A stretch of DNA of 64,000 nt from Anaerolineales bacterium (lineage in GTDB: Bacteria; Chloroflexota; Anaerolineae; Anaerolineales; Villigracilaceae). The notes under the pieces were generated by a model that saw only the letters and a program-made list of their open reading frames with translations, made no database searches and had not been told where the DNA came from. Below are positions 17,552-25,770 of this stretch, piece after piece. Positions within the stretch are counted from its first letter, which is position 1. Each line of letters begins with the position of its first letter. Made by a program: the position numbers and the translations under genes. The stretch is taken from contig JAEURJ010000023.1 of assembly GCA_016789305.1 (NCBI GenBank), forward strand, positions 372,001-436,000, written 5' to 3'.

Positions 17552-17908
17552 TTGTCGTCTGCGCTGGTCGAAAACGATCATGGAAGGTTTGTGGGGCAGG
17601 ATTTGGATAGAAGCAGGCCTTATTGCTCAATAGACCTCTTGCACAAGTATTCGACGGACTGCGGAAGTTCTACTTCTGCACTGCAAAAGCAGAGCTTTTG
17701 CAGTCCCTTGGCCCGACTTATGCAAGAGGTCAAATAAAGTAATATTTCATCGAGAAAATTCATCCATAAAAGGCGGAGGCTTTATCACCCTTAAGTACTA
17801 CTACGCCTGGCTAGGTTGGAAGATATTCGTATCAAACACAACAATTAACTGTTACATTAATTGAAGAGAAAACGCCCATTCGTTTCGAAAGAATTTCCAG
17901 GAGGATTT
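17552..17908. other. Intergenic region carrying a MITE-like element
   Basis: Apart from the inverted-repeat element at 17633-17731, this 357-base stretch shows no gene. From about 17735 to 17895 it is AT-rich and should contain the promoter of the SH3 lipoprotein gene, but no clear -35/-10 pair stands out. Confidence 0.5.
17633..17731. repeat. MITE-like element with terminal and internal inverted repeats
   Basis: The ends are GACCTCTTGCACAAGT (17633-17648) and its reverse complement with one change, ACTTATGCAAGAGGTC (17716-17731). Matching GGACTGC/GCAGTCC pairs lie further in, and a perfect 10-bp hairpin CTGCAAAAGC/GCTTTTGCAG sits at 17681-17703. No transposase is encoded. Both sides have AATA near the edge, a possible target duplication. 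This looks like a non-autonomous element mobilised by an insertion sequence with the same ends; it may also end transcription of the kinase. Confidence 0.65.
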
Positions 17909-18619
17909 ATGTTACGCCGTGTCCTGCAAACAGGACTATTTTCATTCTATCTGATTGCCTGTAGTTTTTCACCTGCCACACCAACCCTCACCGCTACATT
18001 GCCTGTGCCAACCGCCACGGCAACAAATATACCTACATCAACTCCCACTCCTACAGCTACTCCAGTGGAGCTTAGCCTCAAGGTGGTCAAAGAGTTGGTC
18101 AATTGCAGGTCTGGACCGGGAGTGGTCTTCGAATTGATCAACGAATTAAGCGAGGGACAAACTGCACGCGTGGTGGGTCGGAATGCAGACTCCACCTGGT
18201 GGTATATCCGCGACCCGGGAAATCCCGGGGGGAAATGCTGGCTTTCTGCCGACGTCACAGAAATCAATGGAGAGACAAGTCAGCTCCCGATTGCACAATC
18301 ATCCGCAGCCACCGTTCTCAACCTTGAACTAATTGTGGAACCCACAAGAATGGTGATCGGTTGTTTTCAATTCCCCCAAACATTTTTCTTTGAGGCCAGG
18401 GTGACCGCGGATGCACCGGTCATTGTTCTTTGGCAATGGGAGGCGAATACAGGCGCTGTATCTGGCACCGGAACATTGGCATTTGAAACAGCCGGCACCA
18501 GATCGATTTACCAATCCTATCAAGTGGATGAGGCCAACGATTACTGGATGAAGCTGAATATTTTCACTCCCAACCCGCTTTCAAAACAAGTGAATTTTCG
18601 CGTGGAGTGTTCGCAGTAA
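17909..18619 (+). CDS. Lipoprotein with a bacterial SH3 domain
   Basis: The ATG at 17909 follows an AGGAGG site at 17899-17904; the longer frame lacks one. The 236-residue product has a lipoprotein signal ending LIAC (Cys18), a Thr/Pro-rich linker at residues 23-53 that keeps the domain away from the membrane, and an SH3_3-type domain at about 56-125 (VNCRSGPG, WWYIRDP, CWL). The C-terminal ~95 residues form a beta-rich domain without a recognised family. Bacterial SH3 domains bind peptidoglycan or peptide ligands, so a cell-wall role is likely. Two Cys bracket the SH3 core and may form a disulfide. Confidence 0.8.
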   Translation: MLRRVLQTGLFSFYLIACSFSPATPTLTATLPVPTATATNIPTSTPTPTATPVELSLKVVKELVNCRSGPGVVFELINELSEGQTARVVGRNADSTWWYIRDPGNPGGKCWLSADVTEINGETSQLPIAQSSAATVLNLELIVEPTRMVIGCFQFPQTFFFEARVTADAPVIVLWQWEANTGAVSGTGTLAFETAGTRSIYQSYQVDEANDYWMKLNIFTPNPLSKQVNFRVECSQ

Positions 18620-18620
18620 T

Positions 18621-19145
18621 TTATGGAATGAGCGCCCCTTCCATTCTCAAAAGCCACTCCTTGGTGGGCAGGCCATCCCCGCCGCCATACCCGTGAAGTT
18701 TTCCATCCGTGCCGATAACGCGATGACAGGGAATGACCAGCGGCATCGGGTTTGTGGCATTGGCACGTCCAACTGCACGCGGCGCGTTGGGGTGCCCGAT
18801 TCTTGCGGCGATCTCTGCGTAGGTGCAAATCTGACCGTAGGGAATTTTATATACGGCTTCCAATGATTTTCTTTGAAATGGCTTGAGCGAATCCCAATCA
18901 ATGGGGATGGTAAATTCGTGCCGTTCCCCATTCAAATATTCGAGAATTTCCTTCGCGTATGGCTTGAGTTTGGTCTCGTTTATTTCCACAGGCCGGCCCA
19001 AACGCTGCAGGAAATAATCCAGTTCGGGCTGGGAATCTGCCCATTCAACGGCAAGCAGGCCTAGGTCCGAGGCGGCGAGGCGTAAATCTCCAAGAGGAGT
19101 GTCATTTAGCTCACCAAGGTAAATTTTGGGGGAGGAAATGGTCAT
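18621..19145 (-). CDS. ogt: Methylated-DNA--protein-cysteine methyltransferase (Ogt type)
   Basis: The start is placed at the ATG at 19145, which has a GGAG site about 9 bases upstream; a second ATG at 19160 lacks one. The 174-residue protein repairs O6-methylguanine and O4-methylthymine by suicidal transfer to the active-site Cys in IPCHRVIG. The usual family features are present: a helix-turn-helix arginine finger in GRANATNPMP and the C-terminal GYGGGDGLPTKEWLL. Length and motifs agree with Ogt-type MGMT. Its 3' end is only 1 base from the convergent SH3 gene, with no terminator visible between them. Confidence 0.93.
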   Translation of the reverse strand: MTISSPKIYLGELNDTPLGDLRLAASDLGLLAVEWADSQPELDYFLQRLGRPVEINETKLKPYAKEILEYLNGERHEFTIPIDWDSLKPFQRKSLEAVYKIPYGQICTYAEIAARIGHPNAPRAVGRANATNPMPLVIPCHRVIGTDGKLHGYGGGDGLPTKEWLLRMEGALIP

Positions 19146-19185
19146 TAAGCCGGTCTCCATGCTGATTTTGTTTACAATCCTGTTA

Positions 19186-19331
19186 ATTGCCCCGCATTCT
19201 GGGGCAATCGTAGGGGAAGCGTAGGTTTAGCGTCAAGTACTATTCGGACAAGCATGATAAATTTACGTTCGTAAGGTGATTTCTCTTCTCCTCCTTTCAA
19301 GAGAGAACCGCGGTCGGCGTCCGCGGTTCTC
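19186..19331 (+). ncRNA. Candidate small RNA or leader with CU-rich loop and terminal hairpin
   Basis: The region between ogt and the TyrA-like gene has ordered structure but no frame: a hairpin ATTGCCCC/GGGGCAAT at 19186-19208, then a stem TTCTCTT/AAGAGAGAA presenting the loop CTCCTCCTTTC (19288-19298), then a perfect 11-bp hairpin GAGAACCGCGG/CCGCGGTTCTC at 19303-19331 without a T run. The loop is close to the anti-Shine-Dalgarno tail of 16S rRNA. TTTACAATCC just upstream could be its -10 box. A similar module occurs at 61795-61861. Function is unknown. Confidence 0.4.
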
Positions 19332-19380
19332 GCAATTTAACGGGGACAATCAAAGTATACATGTCCGTGGCTGGAATGGG

Positions 19381-19386
19381 TATAAT
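19381..19386 (+). promoter_or_regulatory. -10 box of the TyrA-like gene
   Basis: A perfect TATAAT preceded by GGG gives a transcript start near 19393 and a 22-base leader with GAGGA before the ATG at 19415. No good -35 box is present. Confidence 0.55.
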
Positions 19387-19414
19387 TCTGACACCTAACT
19401 CCTGCGAGGATCAC

Positions 19415-20392
19415 ATGGCTATTCAAGTCACAATCATCGGTCTCGGACAAATCGGCGCATCCATTGGGATGGCGCTTTCCAAACATACAGACAAAATTTT
19501 TCGCGTGGGCCATGATAAAGATTTCAACGTGGAGCGGGAGGCACAGAAAAAAGGTGCAGTGGACAAGTCGGAACACAACCTGCCCACCGCTGTACGCGAG
19601 GCGAGGCTTGTGATTCTGGCTTTGCCGATCACGGAAATCCGCGAAACACTGAGCTTCATTGCTCCTGACCTTCAGGATGGGACGGTTGTGATCGATACTT
19701 CCCCGGTGAAGGCGGAGGTTTCAAAATGGGCACAGGAATTTCTCCCGAAAGGCAGTCATTACGTTGGAATTGTCCCTGCACTAGCGGCGGATTTTCTAGT
19801 GGACACAAAATCGGGTCTGGATTCCGCCCGGCCTGACCTGTTTTCGAATAACATTTTCCTCGTTTCGGCTCCTTCCAATACCCCCGGCGACGCGGTGGAG
19901 CTCACTTCCAACTTCATCCGTCATCTTGACGCCACGCCCATGCTCACCGATCAGCTCGAATCAGACGGCTTTATCGCCTCGGCACACATCCTCCCACGAT
20001 TGACGGCGGCCGCCCTGCTGAATGCGACCATAAGTCAACCCGGCTGGAAAGATATCCGTAAAATGACAGGCCGGGCGTATTCCGTCTCCACCTCAGCGAT
20101 TGAAATGGACGATGAAGAAGCATTGAAGATGATGACTCTGCAGAACGGACCGAATGTGATCCACGCCCTGGACGCGATGATCAATGCCCTGCGGGACCTG
20201 CGTGAAGATATCGAAAGTGGAAATGAAGATTCATTGAAGAAGCAAATTTCCGCTGCCCATACAGGGCACCACGAATGGTTAAATGAGCGCGGTGCTGCCA
20301 ATTGGTCTGAATTGCAGTTCGGAGCAACGAGTCAACCATCTGCCACGGAACGACTGCTCGGCTCCCTCCTCAGCAAAAAAGTCAAAAAATAA
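19415..20392 (+). CDS. Prephenate/arogenate dehydrogenase family protein
   Basis: The start at 19415 follows the -10 box and a GAGGA site; the upstream ATG at 19361 precedes the promoter. The 325-residue protein starts with an NAD(P)-binding Rossmann motif IIGLGQIGASIG, then DKSEHNLPTAV and LALPITEI as in TyrA proteins, which oxidise prephenate or arogenate in tyrosine synthesis. The usual His-Pro substrate motif is replaced by GIVPALAADFL, so the substrate may differ. No other aromatic-amino-acid gene is nearby. A second role as a 3-hydroxyisobutyrate-like dehydrogenase is less likely because the C-terminal half is all-helical as in TyrA. It is cotranscribed with the GIY-YIG gene. Confidence 0.7.
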   Translation: MAIQVTIIGLGQIGASIGMALSKHTDKIFRVGHDKDFNVEREAQKKGAVDKSEHNLPTAVREARLVILALPITEIRETLSFIAPDLQDGTVVIDTSPVKAEVSKWAQEFLPKGSHYVGIVPALAADFLVDTKSGLDSARPDLFSNNIFLVSAPSNTPGDAVELTSNFIRHLDATPMLTDQLESDGFIASAHILPRLTAAALLNATISQPGWKDIRKMTGRAYSVSTSAIEMDDEEALKMMTLQNGPNVIHALDAMINALRDLREDIESGNEDSLKKQISAAHTGHHEWLNERGAANWSELQFGATSQPSATERLLGSLLSKKVKK

Positions 20393-20398
20393 AAACCG

Positions 20399-20638
20399 AT
20401 GGAATGCTATTGCTACATCCTCGAATGTGCGGATGGAACCCTCTATACCGGCTGGACCACAGACCCTGAACGCCGCGTGAACCAGCACAACAAAGGCACC
20501 GGTGCGCGCTACACAAAAACGCGCCGGCCTGTGAAGCTCGTTTATCTCGAACCACAAGCGGACAAGATCAGCGCATTAAAAAGAGAAAGAGCCATCAAGG
20601 CTCTCACAAGAAAACAAAAAATGAAATTATTTATGTAG
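20399..20638 (+). CDS. GIY-YIG domain protein (UPF0213/YhbQ-like)
   Basis: This 79-residue protein begins 6 bases after the TyrA-like stop. The GIY-YIG fold is visible as CYILECADGTLYTGWT, with the YIL/YTG pair, then RRVNQH and the C-terminal KALTRKQKMKLF helix; the catalytic Arg lies in the DPERR motif and Glu in SALKRERAIK. Stand-alone members of this size are typical of the UPF0213 family, which are suspected DNA-repair or mobile-element nucleases but have no fixed role. The stop codon falls inside a palindromic repeat that probably also acts as terminator. Confidence 0.85.
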   Translation: MECYCYILECADGTLYTGWTTDPERRVNQHNKGTGARYTKTRRPVKLVYLEPQADKISALKRERAIKALTRKQKMKLFM

Positions 20639-20663
20639 GGAGACTGCGTCGCAGTGTCCCTAC
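20635..20663. repeat. Palindromic repeat at convergent gene ends
   Basis: GTAGGGAGACTGCG and CGCAGTGTCCCTAC are reverse complements with one mismatch around a single T. It contains the stop codon of the GIY-YIG gene and lies 5 bases from the end of the convergent gene, so it can form a hairpin in both transcripts. Its GTAGGG ends match those of the element at 48626-48721. Confidence 0.6.
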
Positions 20664-20668
20664 GATTA

Positions 20669-21220
20669 TTAATCGGTAAACAATGGCAGGTGTCCCAAAG
20701 AAATAATATGCGCCCACTGGGACTGGTCACCTTCTGTGAGAATTGCCGCTTCTCCGACGATCTTTGCGCCGACCTTATCCAGGATCACGCGCATTCCCTG
20801 TAATGTGGAACCGGTGCTGATCACATCATCCACGATCACAACCTTCTTTCCCTGAATCAACTCGCGGTCTTTTTCGTCGAGGATCAAGATCTGCGGCTGA
20901 CCCGTCGTAATGGACAAAGTCTCCGCCTTGATGGCATCGCCCATATATGGTTTATATGTCTTACGAAGAACAATATAGGGCTTCTTCGTTTCAGCAGAAA
21001 CCGCATACGCCAGGGGAATGGACTTGGCTTCAGCCGTTACGATAATATCGTAATCCAAATCCTTTAATTTTTTCGCAAGTTCGCGCGCGGAGGCCTGCAC
21101 CAATTCTGTATCGCCAAGGATGTTCAGGATCGCGATGCGCAAGCCTGGCTTGATCTCAAACAGGCGAAGCTCGCGCTTCACGCCCGCAATTTCAATTGCA
21201 TATGTTTCGTGTCCGGTCAT
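20669..21220 (-). CDS. Adenine phosphoribosyltransferase-like protein
   Basis: The start is the ATG at 21220, with GGAG about 9 bases upstream; this gives 183 residues, the size of Apt. The PRPP-binding motif VVIVDDVISTGSTL is clear near residue 125, preceded by a hood segment KPYIVLRKTYKPYMGD and a VTAEAKSIPLAYAVS loop as in adenine phosphoribosyltransferases. It would make AMP from adenine and PRPP. It is transcribed away from the xanthine phosphoribosyltransferase gene, and GuaA follows, so the area handles purine salvage. Other PRTases with this motif (e.g. PurR-type regulators) cannot be excluded. Confidence 0.75.
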   Translation of the reverse strand: MTGHETYAIEIAGVKRELRLFEIKPGLRIAILNILGDTELVQASARELAKKLKDLDYDIIVTAEAKSIPLAYAVSAETKKPYIVLRKTYKPYMGDAIKAETLSITTGQPQILILDEKDRELIQGKKVVIVDDVISTGSTLQGMRVILDKVGAKIVGEAAILTEGDQSQWAHIISLGHLPLFTD

Positions 21221-21357
21221 TTTGATACTCCATTTGGAAAAATGCGTGAGTAGTTTATCACAACTTGTCCGGGGAGGCATCTTGATTCTCCACTGGCAGG
21301 TTCGCGCTTCACGTTGTACAATCCACGAAAAATCTGTCTAGGCAATAACGGAGGCGT

Positions 21358-21930
21358 ATGAACGCACTACAGGAACGGATCTTAAAAGAGGGGAGAATTC
21401 TCGGCAACGGAATCTTAAAAGTCGATAGTTTTGTAAATCACCAGGTGGACCCGACTCTCATGAATGAATGCGGCCGCATCTTCGCTGACCTCTTCAAACA
21501 TGTGGGTGCCACAAAAATTCTCACAGCGGAAATCTCCGGCATCGCCCCCGCCATCACCACCGGCATTCACATGAAACTTCCCGTTGTGTATGCGCGCAAA
21601 AACAAACCCATCACCATGCCAGATCAAGTCTATCTCACGCTTGCACCTTCCCATACCAAAGGCCGCATGGTGGAACTGATCATTTCCCCTGAATATCTCG
21701 CCAACGATGAAAAAGTACTTATCATCGATGACTTCCTCGCCAGTGGACAAACCATTCTCGGGCTCGTCCGCCTCGCAGAAGCCGCCGGCTCCAAAGTGGT
21801 CGGCATCGGTACACTCATTGAAAAATTATTCGAAGGCGGCCGCGACGCGCTAAAGCCCACCGGCGTACCCATCGAATCGATCGCCTGCATCAAATCACTG
21901 GATAACGGTAAAATCGAATTCGTTGATTAA
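21358..21930 (+). CDS. xpt: Xanthine phosphoribosyltransferase
   Basis: The 190-residue product closely follows Bacillus-type Xpt: N-terminal MNALQERILKEGRILGNG, FVNHQVDP (the base-specificity region), AEISGIAPA, and the PRPP motif VLIIDDFLASGQTI. It forms XMP from xanthine and PRPP. A GGAG site precedes the ATG. No purine riboswitch of the kind found before many xpt genes is visible; the 137-base gap holds only a TACAAT box near 21320. Divergent from the Apt-like gene, and overlapping the HIT gene, it fits with guaA downstream, which turns XMP into GMP. Confidence 0.9.
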   Translation: MNALQERILKEGRILGNGILKVDSFVNHQVDPTLMNECGRIFADLFKHVGATKILTAEISGIAPAITTGIHMKLPVVYARKNKPITMPDQVYLTLAPSHTKGRMVELIISPEYLANDEKVLIIDDFLASGQTILGLVRLAEAAGSKVVGIGTLIEKLFEGGRDALKPTGVPIESIACIKSLDNGKIEFVD

Positions 21931-22264
21931 AAAATCCCTGCGGATACTTTCACCGCTGATCGGCTGGATCTTCACCTATATGAGTTTTCTCATCCCAGTC
22001 AAACGCCTCCGTGAGACCTCAAGCCTGCTTGCGTTTCATCATCCCTCTCCCAGCTATAAGTTTCATGTGCTGATCGTGCCGAAGAGACAGATCGACTCGC
22101 TTTCAAATCTCGACCCGCAAGATACAACCTTTCTGACTGACCTATATTCCACAGCCCAAAGCCTCGTGGATGAATTTCAACTTAAAGCCTACCGCCTGAT
22201 CGTGAACGGCGGCGAATATCAGGATTTCCCGCATTTGCATTTTCACCTCATATCGGACATTTAA
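21923..22264 (+). CDS. HIT-family nucleotide hydrolase
   Basis: The 113-residue frame starts with TTG inside the end of xpt (8-base overlap); a later ATG at 21980 would remove a hydrophobic N-terminal stretch (residues 8-24) but leave the domain intact. The histidine triad HLHFHLI stands near the C-terminus, preceded by LIVNGGEYQDFPHLHF, as in Hint/HinT proteins, and the LLAFHHPSPSYKFHVLIVPK segment is typical. HIT enzymes hydrolyse adenylyl-linked substrates. The overlap and position between xpt and guaA point to purine-nucleotide housekeeping. Confidence 0.8.
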   Translation: MIKKSLRILSPLIGWIFTYMSFLIPVKRLRETSSLLAFHHPSPSYKFHVLIVPKRQIDSLSNLDPQDTTFLTDLYSTAQSLVDEFQLKAYRLIVNGGEYQDFPHLHFHLISDI

Positions 22265-22282
22265 CGCTCAAACGGACAAACC

Positions 22283-23818
22283 ATGAATTCCATTGCCATT
22301 CTCGACTTCGGTTCTCAATATGCACAGATCATCGCACGCCGTATCCGTGAAGTGAACGTGTACTGCGAATTATTCCCTTGGGATGCACCGCAGGAAAAGA
22401 TCCTCTCCATTCAGCCGAAGGGATTCATCCTCTCCGGCGGACCCAAATCCGTATACGAAGAAAATGCGCCGTTCATTCAAAAGTTCATCATTGAATCAGG
22501 CTTGCCCATTTTGGGAATCTGTTACGGGATGCAGGCATTAACTCACGCCCTCGGCGGTCAGGTGGATCCCAGTGCCCATCGCGAATATGGTCATGCAGTT
22601 ATTACACCGCTTGTCCCCGGTACCGCATTGGATCACCTCTCCAAAGTATGGATGTCGCACAGTGACCGCATCACCCGCATGCCCGAGGGATTCATCCCGC
22701 TGGCAAAAAGCGGTAACAGTCCCTACGCCGCGATGGGTGATATGCAGCGAAAATATTTCGGCGTGCAATTTCACCCGGAAGTCAATCACACCCCCAATGG
22801 CATTGAACTGCTCAAACATTTTGCAATCGAGATTTGCGGCGCCAAACCAGAGTGGACTCCCACCTCCATCATTGAAGACAGCGTAAGGCGAATCCGTGAA
22901 CAGGTGGGAAAGGAACGCGTGCTAGCAGCAGTCTCCGGCGGCGTGGATTCAACGGTCGCGGCGGCGTTGGTGCATAAAGCCATTGGCGATCAACTTGTGA
23001 GCGTGTTCGTGGATACCGGCCTGCTTCGGCACAAGGAAGGTGAACAGGTCGCATCCGCATTGCGCGATGGATTGGGCGTGGAGCTAATTACCGTCGAAGC
23101 CAGCGATGATTACTTGGCTGCTTTGAAAGGCATTACCGACCCTGAGCAAAAGCGAAAGATCGTCGGCGAAAAATTCATCCGCATTTTTGAGAGGGAAGCA
23201 AAAAATGTGGGCACTCCAAAATTTTTGGTGCAAGGAACGATCTATCCCGACGTGGTTGAATCGTCCGCGCCGGACCGCAACAAAGCCGACAAAATTAAAA
23301 CGCATCACAACGTGGGCGGGCTTCCAAAAGACATGAAGTTTGAACTTGTGGAACCATTACGGTATTTATTCAAGGACGAAGTTCGTTTGGTGGGAGAAGC
23401 GCTTGGGCTGAGCGAAAGCCTGGTTTGGCGGCAGCCATTCCCGGGTCCCGGCCTGACCGTGCGCTGTCTCGGGGAGTGTACACCGGAGCGTGTATCCCGT
23501 TTGCGGGCGGCGGATTTCATCCTGCAAGAGGAATTATCCAAGGAAGGCTTTTTGGGAAAAGGCGCAAAGACATCACAAGCCTTCATGGTTTTGTTGCCGG
23601 TGAAATCAGTGGGTGTGATGGGCGACTACCGCACCTATCAGGAAGCCGCCGCGATCCGCGCCGTGGTAACCGATGATTTCATGACTGCCGATTGGGCACG
23701 CCTGCCATATGAGCTGCTGGCAAAGGTTTCGAGCCGCATTGTCAACGAAGTGGACGGAATCAACCGCGTGGTATATGATGTGACCAGCAAGCCGCCCGCC
23801 ACAATCGAGTGGGAATAA
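22283..23818 (+). CDS. guaA: GMP synthase (glutamine-hydrolysing)
   Basis: At 511 residues the product has the full GuaA layout. The class I amidotransferase domain contains the nucleophile Cys80 in LGICYGMQALTHALGG and the QFHPEVNHT motif near residue 165. The ATP-pyrophosphatase domain has the P-loop AVSGGVDSTVAA around 217-228, and the C-terminal dimerisation domain ends in DVTSKPPATIEWE, the invariant tail. It aminates XMP to GMP. The start lies 18 bases after the HIT stop, so it belongs to the same purine operon as xpt, whose product it uses. Confidence 0.97.
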   Translation: MNSIAILDFGSQYAQIIARRIREVNVYCELFPWDAPQEKILSIQPKGFILSGGPKSVYEENAPFIQKFIIESGLPILGICYGMQALTHALGGQVDPSAHREYGHAVITPLVPGTALDHLSKVWMSHSDRITRMPEGFIPLAKSGNSPYAAMGDMQRKYFGVQFHPEVNHTPNGIELLKHFAIEICGAKPEWTPTSIIEDSVRRIREQVGKERVLAAVSGGVDSTVAAALVHKAIGDQLVSVFVDTGLLRHKEGEQVASALRDGLGVELITVEASDDYLAALKGITDPEQKRKIVGEKFIRIFEREAKNVGTPKFLVQGTIYPDVVESSAPDRNKADKIKTHHNVGGLPKDMKFELVEPLRYLFKDEVRLVGEALGLSESLVWRQPFPGPGLTVRCLGECTPERVSRLRAADFILQEELSKEGFLGKGAKTSQAFMVLLPVKSVGVMGDYRTYQEAAAIRAVVTDDFMTADWARLPYELLAKVSSRIVNEVDGINRVVYDVTSKPPATIEWE

Positions 23819-23843
23819 ATTTAAAATTTGATGGGAGGTATTT

Positions 23844-24770
23844 ATGAATTTTGATTACGGAAATCTCTTAACCCGCACATTCCAAATTACCTGGAAGCAC
23901 AAAGTGCTCTGGGCAATCCTCGCGCTGCCCATGTTAGTTTCGCTTGCGGCGCTTCCATTTATGTTTGTTTATATTTTTGCTCTGGATGGGAATCCGAGTG
24001 AAACGGCAGGCACAATCCTTGGAATTGCCGGCATCCTTTTCTTCATCATTCTTTCCATTGTAAGCACGGTTTTATATGTGGCTTCTTCATCGGCTGTTAC
24101 GCTGGGTGTGATCCGCATCGAACGCGGAAACGGTTCATTGAATTTCATGGACTTGTTGAAGGACGGATTTGAATATTTCTGGCGGCAGCTCGGAGTATTT
24201 CTGATCGTTCAATTATCGATTGGTGCAGTCTTTGCAGTGTTCTTCGCCTGCATGTTCGCCTCCACGATGGTGACGATGGGAATGGCTTCCATTTGTTTTC
24301 AACCCATTTTGATTCTGCTGACACCGCTGATGTTTCTCGTGATGGGTGTGCTTGAAGCGGCATACACCGCTGTGATCAACGAAGACCTCGGCTCCATGGA
24401 TGCGGTCAAGCGCGGGCTTTCCGTCATCCGTGAGCATGTCTGGAAGTACGTCATCCTGACCTTGATCATTTATATTGGCACATCCATCATTTCCAGTATT
24501 CTTATGTTGCCCATATTTTTTCCGATATTCTTTTTTGCGTTTGGCATGGAGTCAAACCCGGATTTAAGCAACCAGTTTCCCCTGATCGTGGGAATATTTA
24601 TGTGCATCTTCTTTCCTCTGATGATCGCGTTTTCAGTAATTTCCCAAGCCCTGATGAAAACCTCCCTTACTCTCTCCTTCCTGCGCCTCACCCAGCGGAC
24701 GGAAGACCAGGTGATCTCCCTTCCAGAAAACGGGCAGGGTGAAAATCCCCACGTGGACGGAATAATTTGA
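23844..24770 (+). CDS. Polytopic membrane protein (DUF7847/GDPD-membrane-domain-like)
   Basis: The 308-residue product has six to seven hydrophobic helices and starts NFDYGNLLTRTFQITWKHKVLWAILALPM. The next gene starts in the same way (LNIGKILTRSWQIIWKHKILWVFG), so both are paralogues of a common family of membrane proteins of unknown function. GGGAGG lies before the ATG. A hairpin with TTTT at 24786-24817 after it indicates that only part of the transcription continues. The pair sits directly before the FHA and PP2C genes and may belong with that system, but there is no direct evidence. Confidence 0.65.
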   Translation: MNFDYGNLLTRTFQITWKHKVLWAILALPMLVSLAALPFMFVYIFALDGNPSETAGTILGIAGILFFIILSIVSTVLYVASSSAVTLGVIRIERGNGSLNFMDLLKDGFEYFWRQLGVFLIVQLSIGAVFAVFFACMFASTMVTMGMASICFQPILILLTPLMFLVMGVLEAAYTAVINEDLGSMDAVKRGLSVIREHVWKYVILTLIIYIGTSIISSILMLPIFFPIFFFAFGMESNPDLSNQFPLIVGIFMCIFFPLMIAFSVISQALMKTSLTLSFLRLTQRTEDQVISLPENGQGENPHVDGII

Positions 24771-24785
24771 GTGGTGTATGATACT

Positions 24786-24817
24786 GGTGCCGGTCGGTCT
24801 ACAAACCGGCACCTTTT
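24786..24817 (+). terminator. Attenuating terminator between paralogous membrane genes
   Basis: GGTGCCGGT pairs with ACCGGCACC across a 10-base loop, followed by TTTT. It is only 12 bases ahead of the next start codon and just before its GGAGG site, so it may limit expression of the downstream genes. Confidence 0.65.
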
Positions 24818-24828
24818 ATGGAGGCACG

Positions 24829-25770
24829 ATGAAACTCAATATTGGAAAAATCCTCACCCGCTCATGGCAGATCATTTGGAAGCATAAGATCCTGTGGGTG
24901 TTCGGCATTTTGGCCGGCTTTGCCAGCGGTCGCAGTGGCGGGAATAACGGGAATGGAAATCGATCCGGCTCAAATGGAGATACAACGCCGTTTTCCGGCA
25001 ATCAATTCGGCCAAATGGAAGGCCAGTTCCGCGAATTTATTCAGCAATATCTCCTGATCATCATCGCCGTCTGTCTGGTGATCCTGATCCTCTCTCTCGT
25101 ATTTTACGCACTTGGCATGATGGGACGCATCGGCATGATCAAGGGCGTCGCCAAAGTGGAAGGCGGTGCGGATACACTGGGATTCGGGGAGATTTGGTCT
25201 GAGAGCATGCCTTATTTCTGGCGTTTCTTTGGCCTGAACTTCCTGGTCGGCCTCGCATTTGCAGTGATCATCATTCCACTTGTTCTTGTTGGAGTGCTTA
25301 CTGCGGGCATTGGCTTTGCCTGCATCCTCCCCATAATTTGTTTGCTGATTCCCGTCGGCTGGGCCGTTTCACTGGTGCTTGAGCAGGCACAAATTGCAAT
25401 CGTGCAGGAAAACCTCGGCATGGTTGACGGTTTCAAACGCGGCTGGGAAATCGTCAAATCCGATATTGGCGGCGTCATCGTTCTCGCATTAATTCTGGGC
25501 GTTGCCAGTTTCTTCATCGGCCTCATCATCGCACTGCCGCTTATCCTTGCCTTTCTGCCGGTGATCTTCTCCGCCGGTTCCCTGCGCACAGCCTCCTCCA
25601 TACCGGCTACGGTATGGGTATCCCTTGCCTGTTGTGTAATTTATTTCCCAATCCTGCTCACACTGAGCGGCATCCTGACCGCTTACACAAAAACAGCGTG
25701 GGTGCTTTCCTATTTTGACCTCACCAAACCCGCAGAAAACACTCCCATCGTCCTGCAGGCTGATGCGTAA
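24829..25770 (+). CDS. Polytopic membrane protein, paralogue of the preceding gene
   Basis: The ATG at 24829 follows a GGAGG site; the frame's earlier ATG at 24778 lies inside the terminator hairpin. The 313-residue product has an N-terminal helix, a Gly/Asn/Ser-rich hydrophilic loop (GGNNGNGNRSGSNG near residue 37) and five to six further helices. In both paralogues a glycine-rich segment separates the first helix from the bundle in different lengths, a sign of divergence after duplication. Its stop overlaps the start of the FHA gene by 8 bases (ATGCGTAA), implying translational coupling. Confidence 0.65.
   Translation: MKLNIGKILTRSWQIIWKHKILWVFGILAGFASGRSGGNNGNGNRSGSNGDTTPFSGNQFGQMEGQFREFIQQYLLIIIAVCLVILILSLVFYALGMMGRIGMIKGVAKVEGGADTLGFGEIWSESMPYFWRFFGLNFLVGLAFAVIIIPLVLVGVLTAGIGFACILPIICLLIPVGWAVSLVLEQAQIAIVQENLGMVDGFKRGWEIVKSDIGGVIVLALILGVASFFIGLIIALPLILAFLPVIFSAGSLRTASSIPATVWVSLACCVIYFPILLTLSGILTAYTKTAWVLSYFDLTKPAENTPIVLQADA

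Noticed and set aside
19361..19414. Longer N-terminus for the TyrA-like protein
   Set aside because: That ATG lies before the TATAAT box, while the ATG at 19415 has a GAGGA site and leads straight into the Rossmann motif.
21221..21357. Purine riboswitch before xpt
   Set aside because: Conserved purine-aptamer loop sequences and the three-way-junction pairing could not be found in the 137 bases between the two phosphoribosyltransferase genes.
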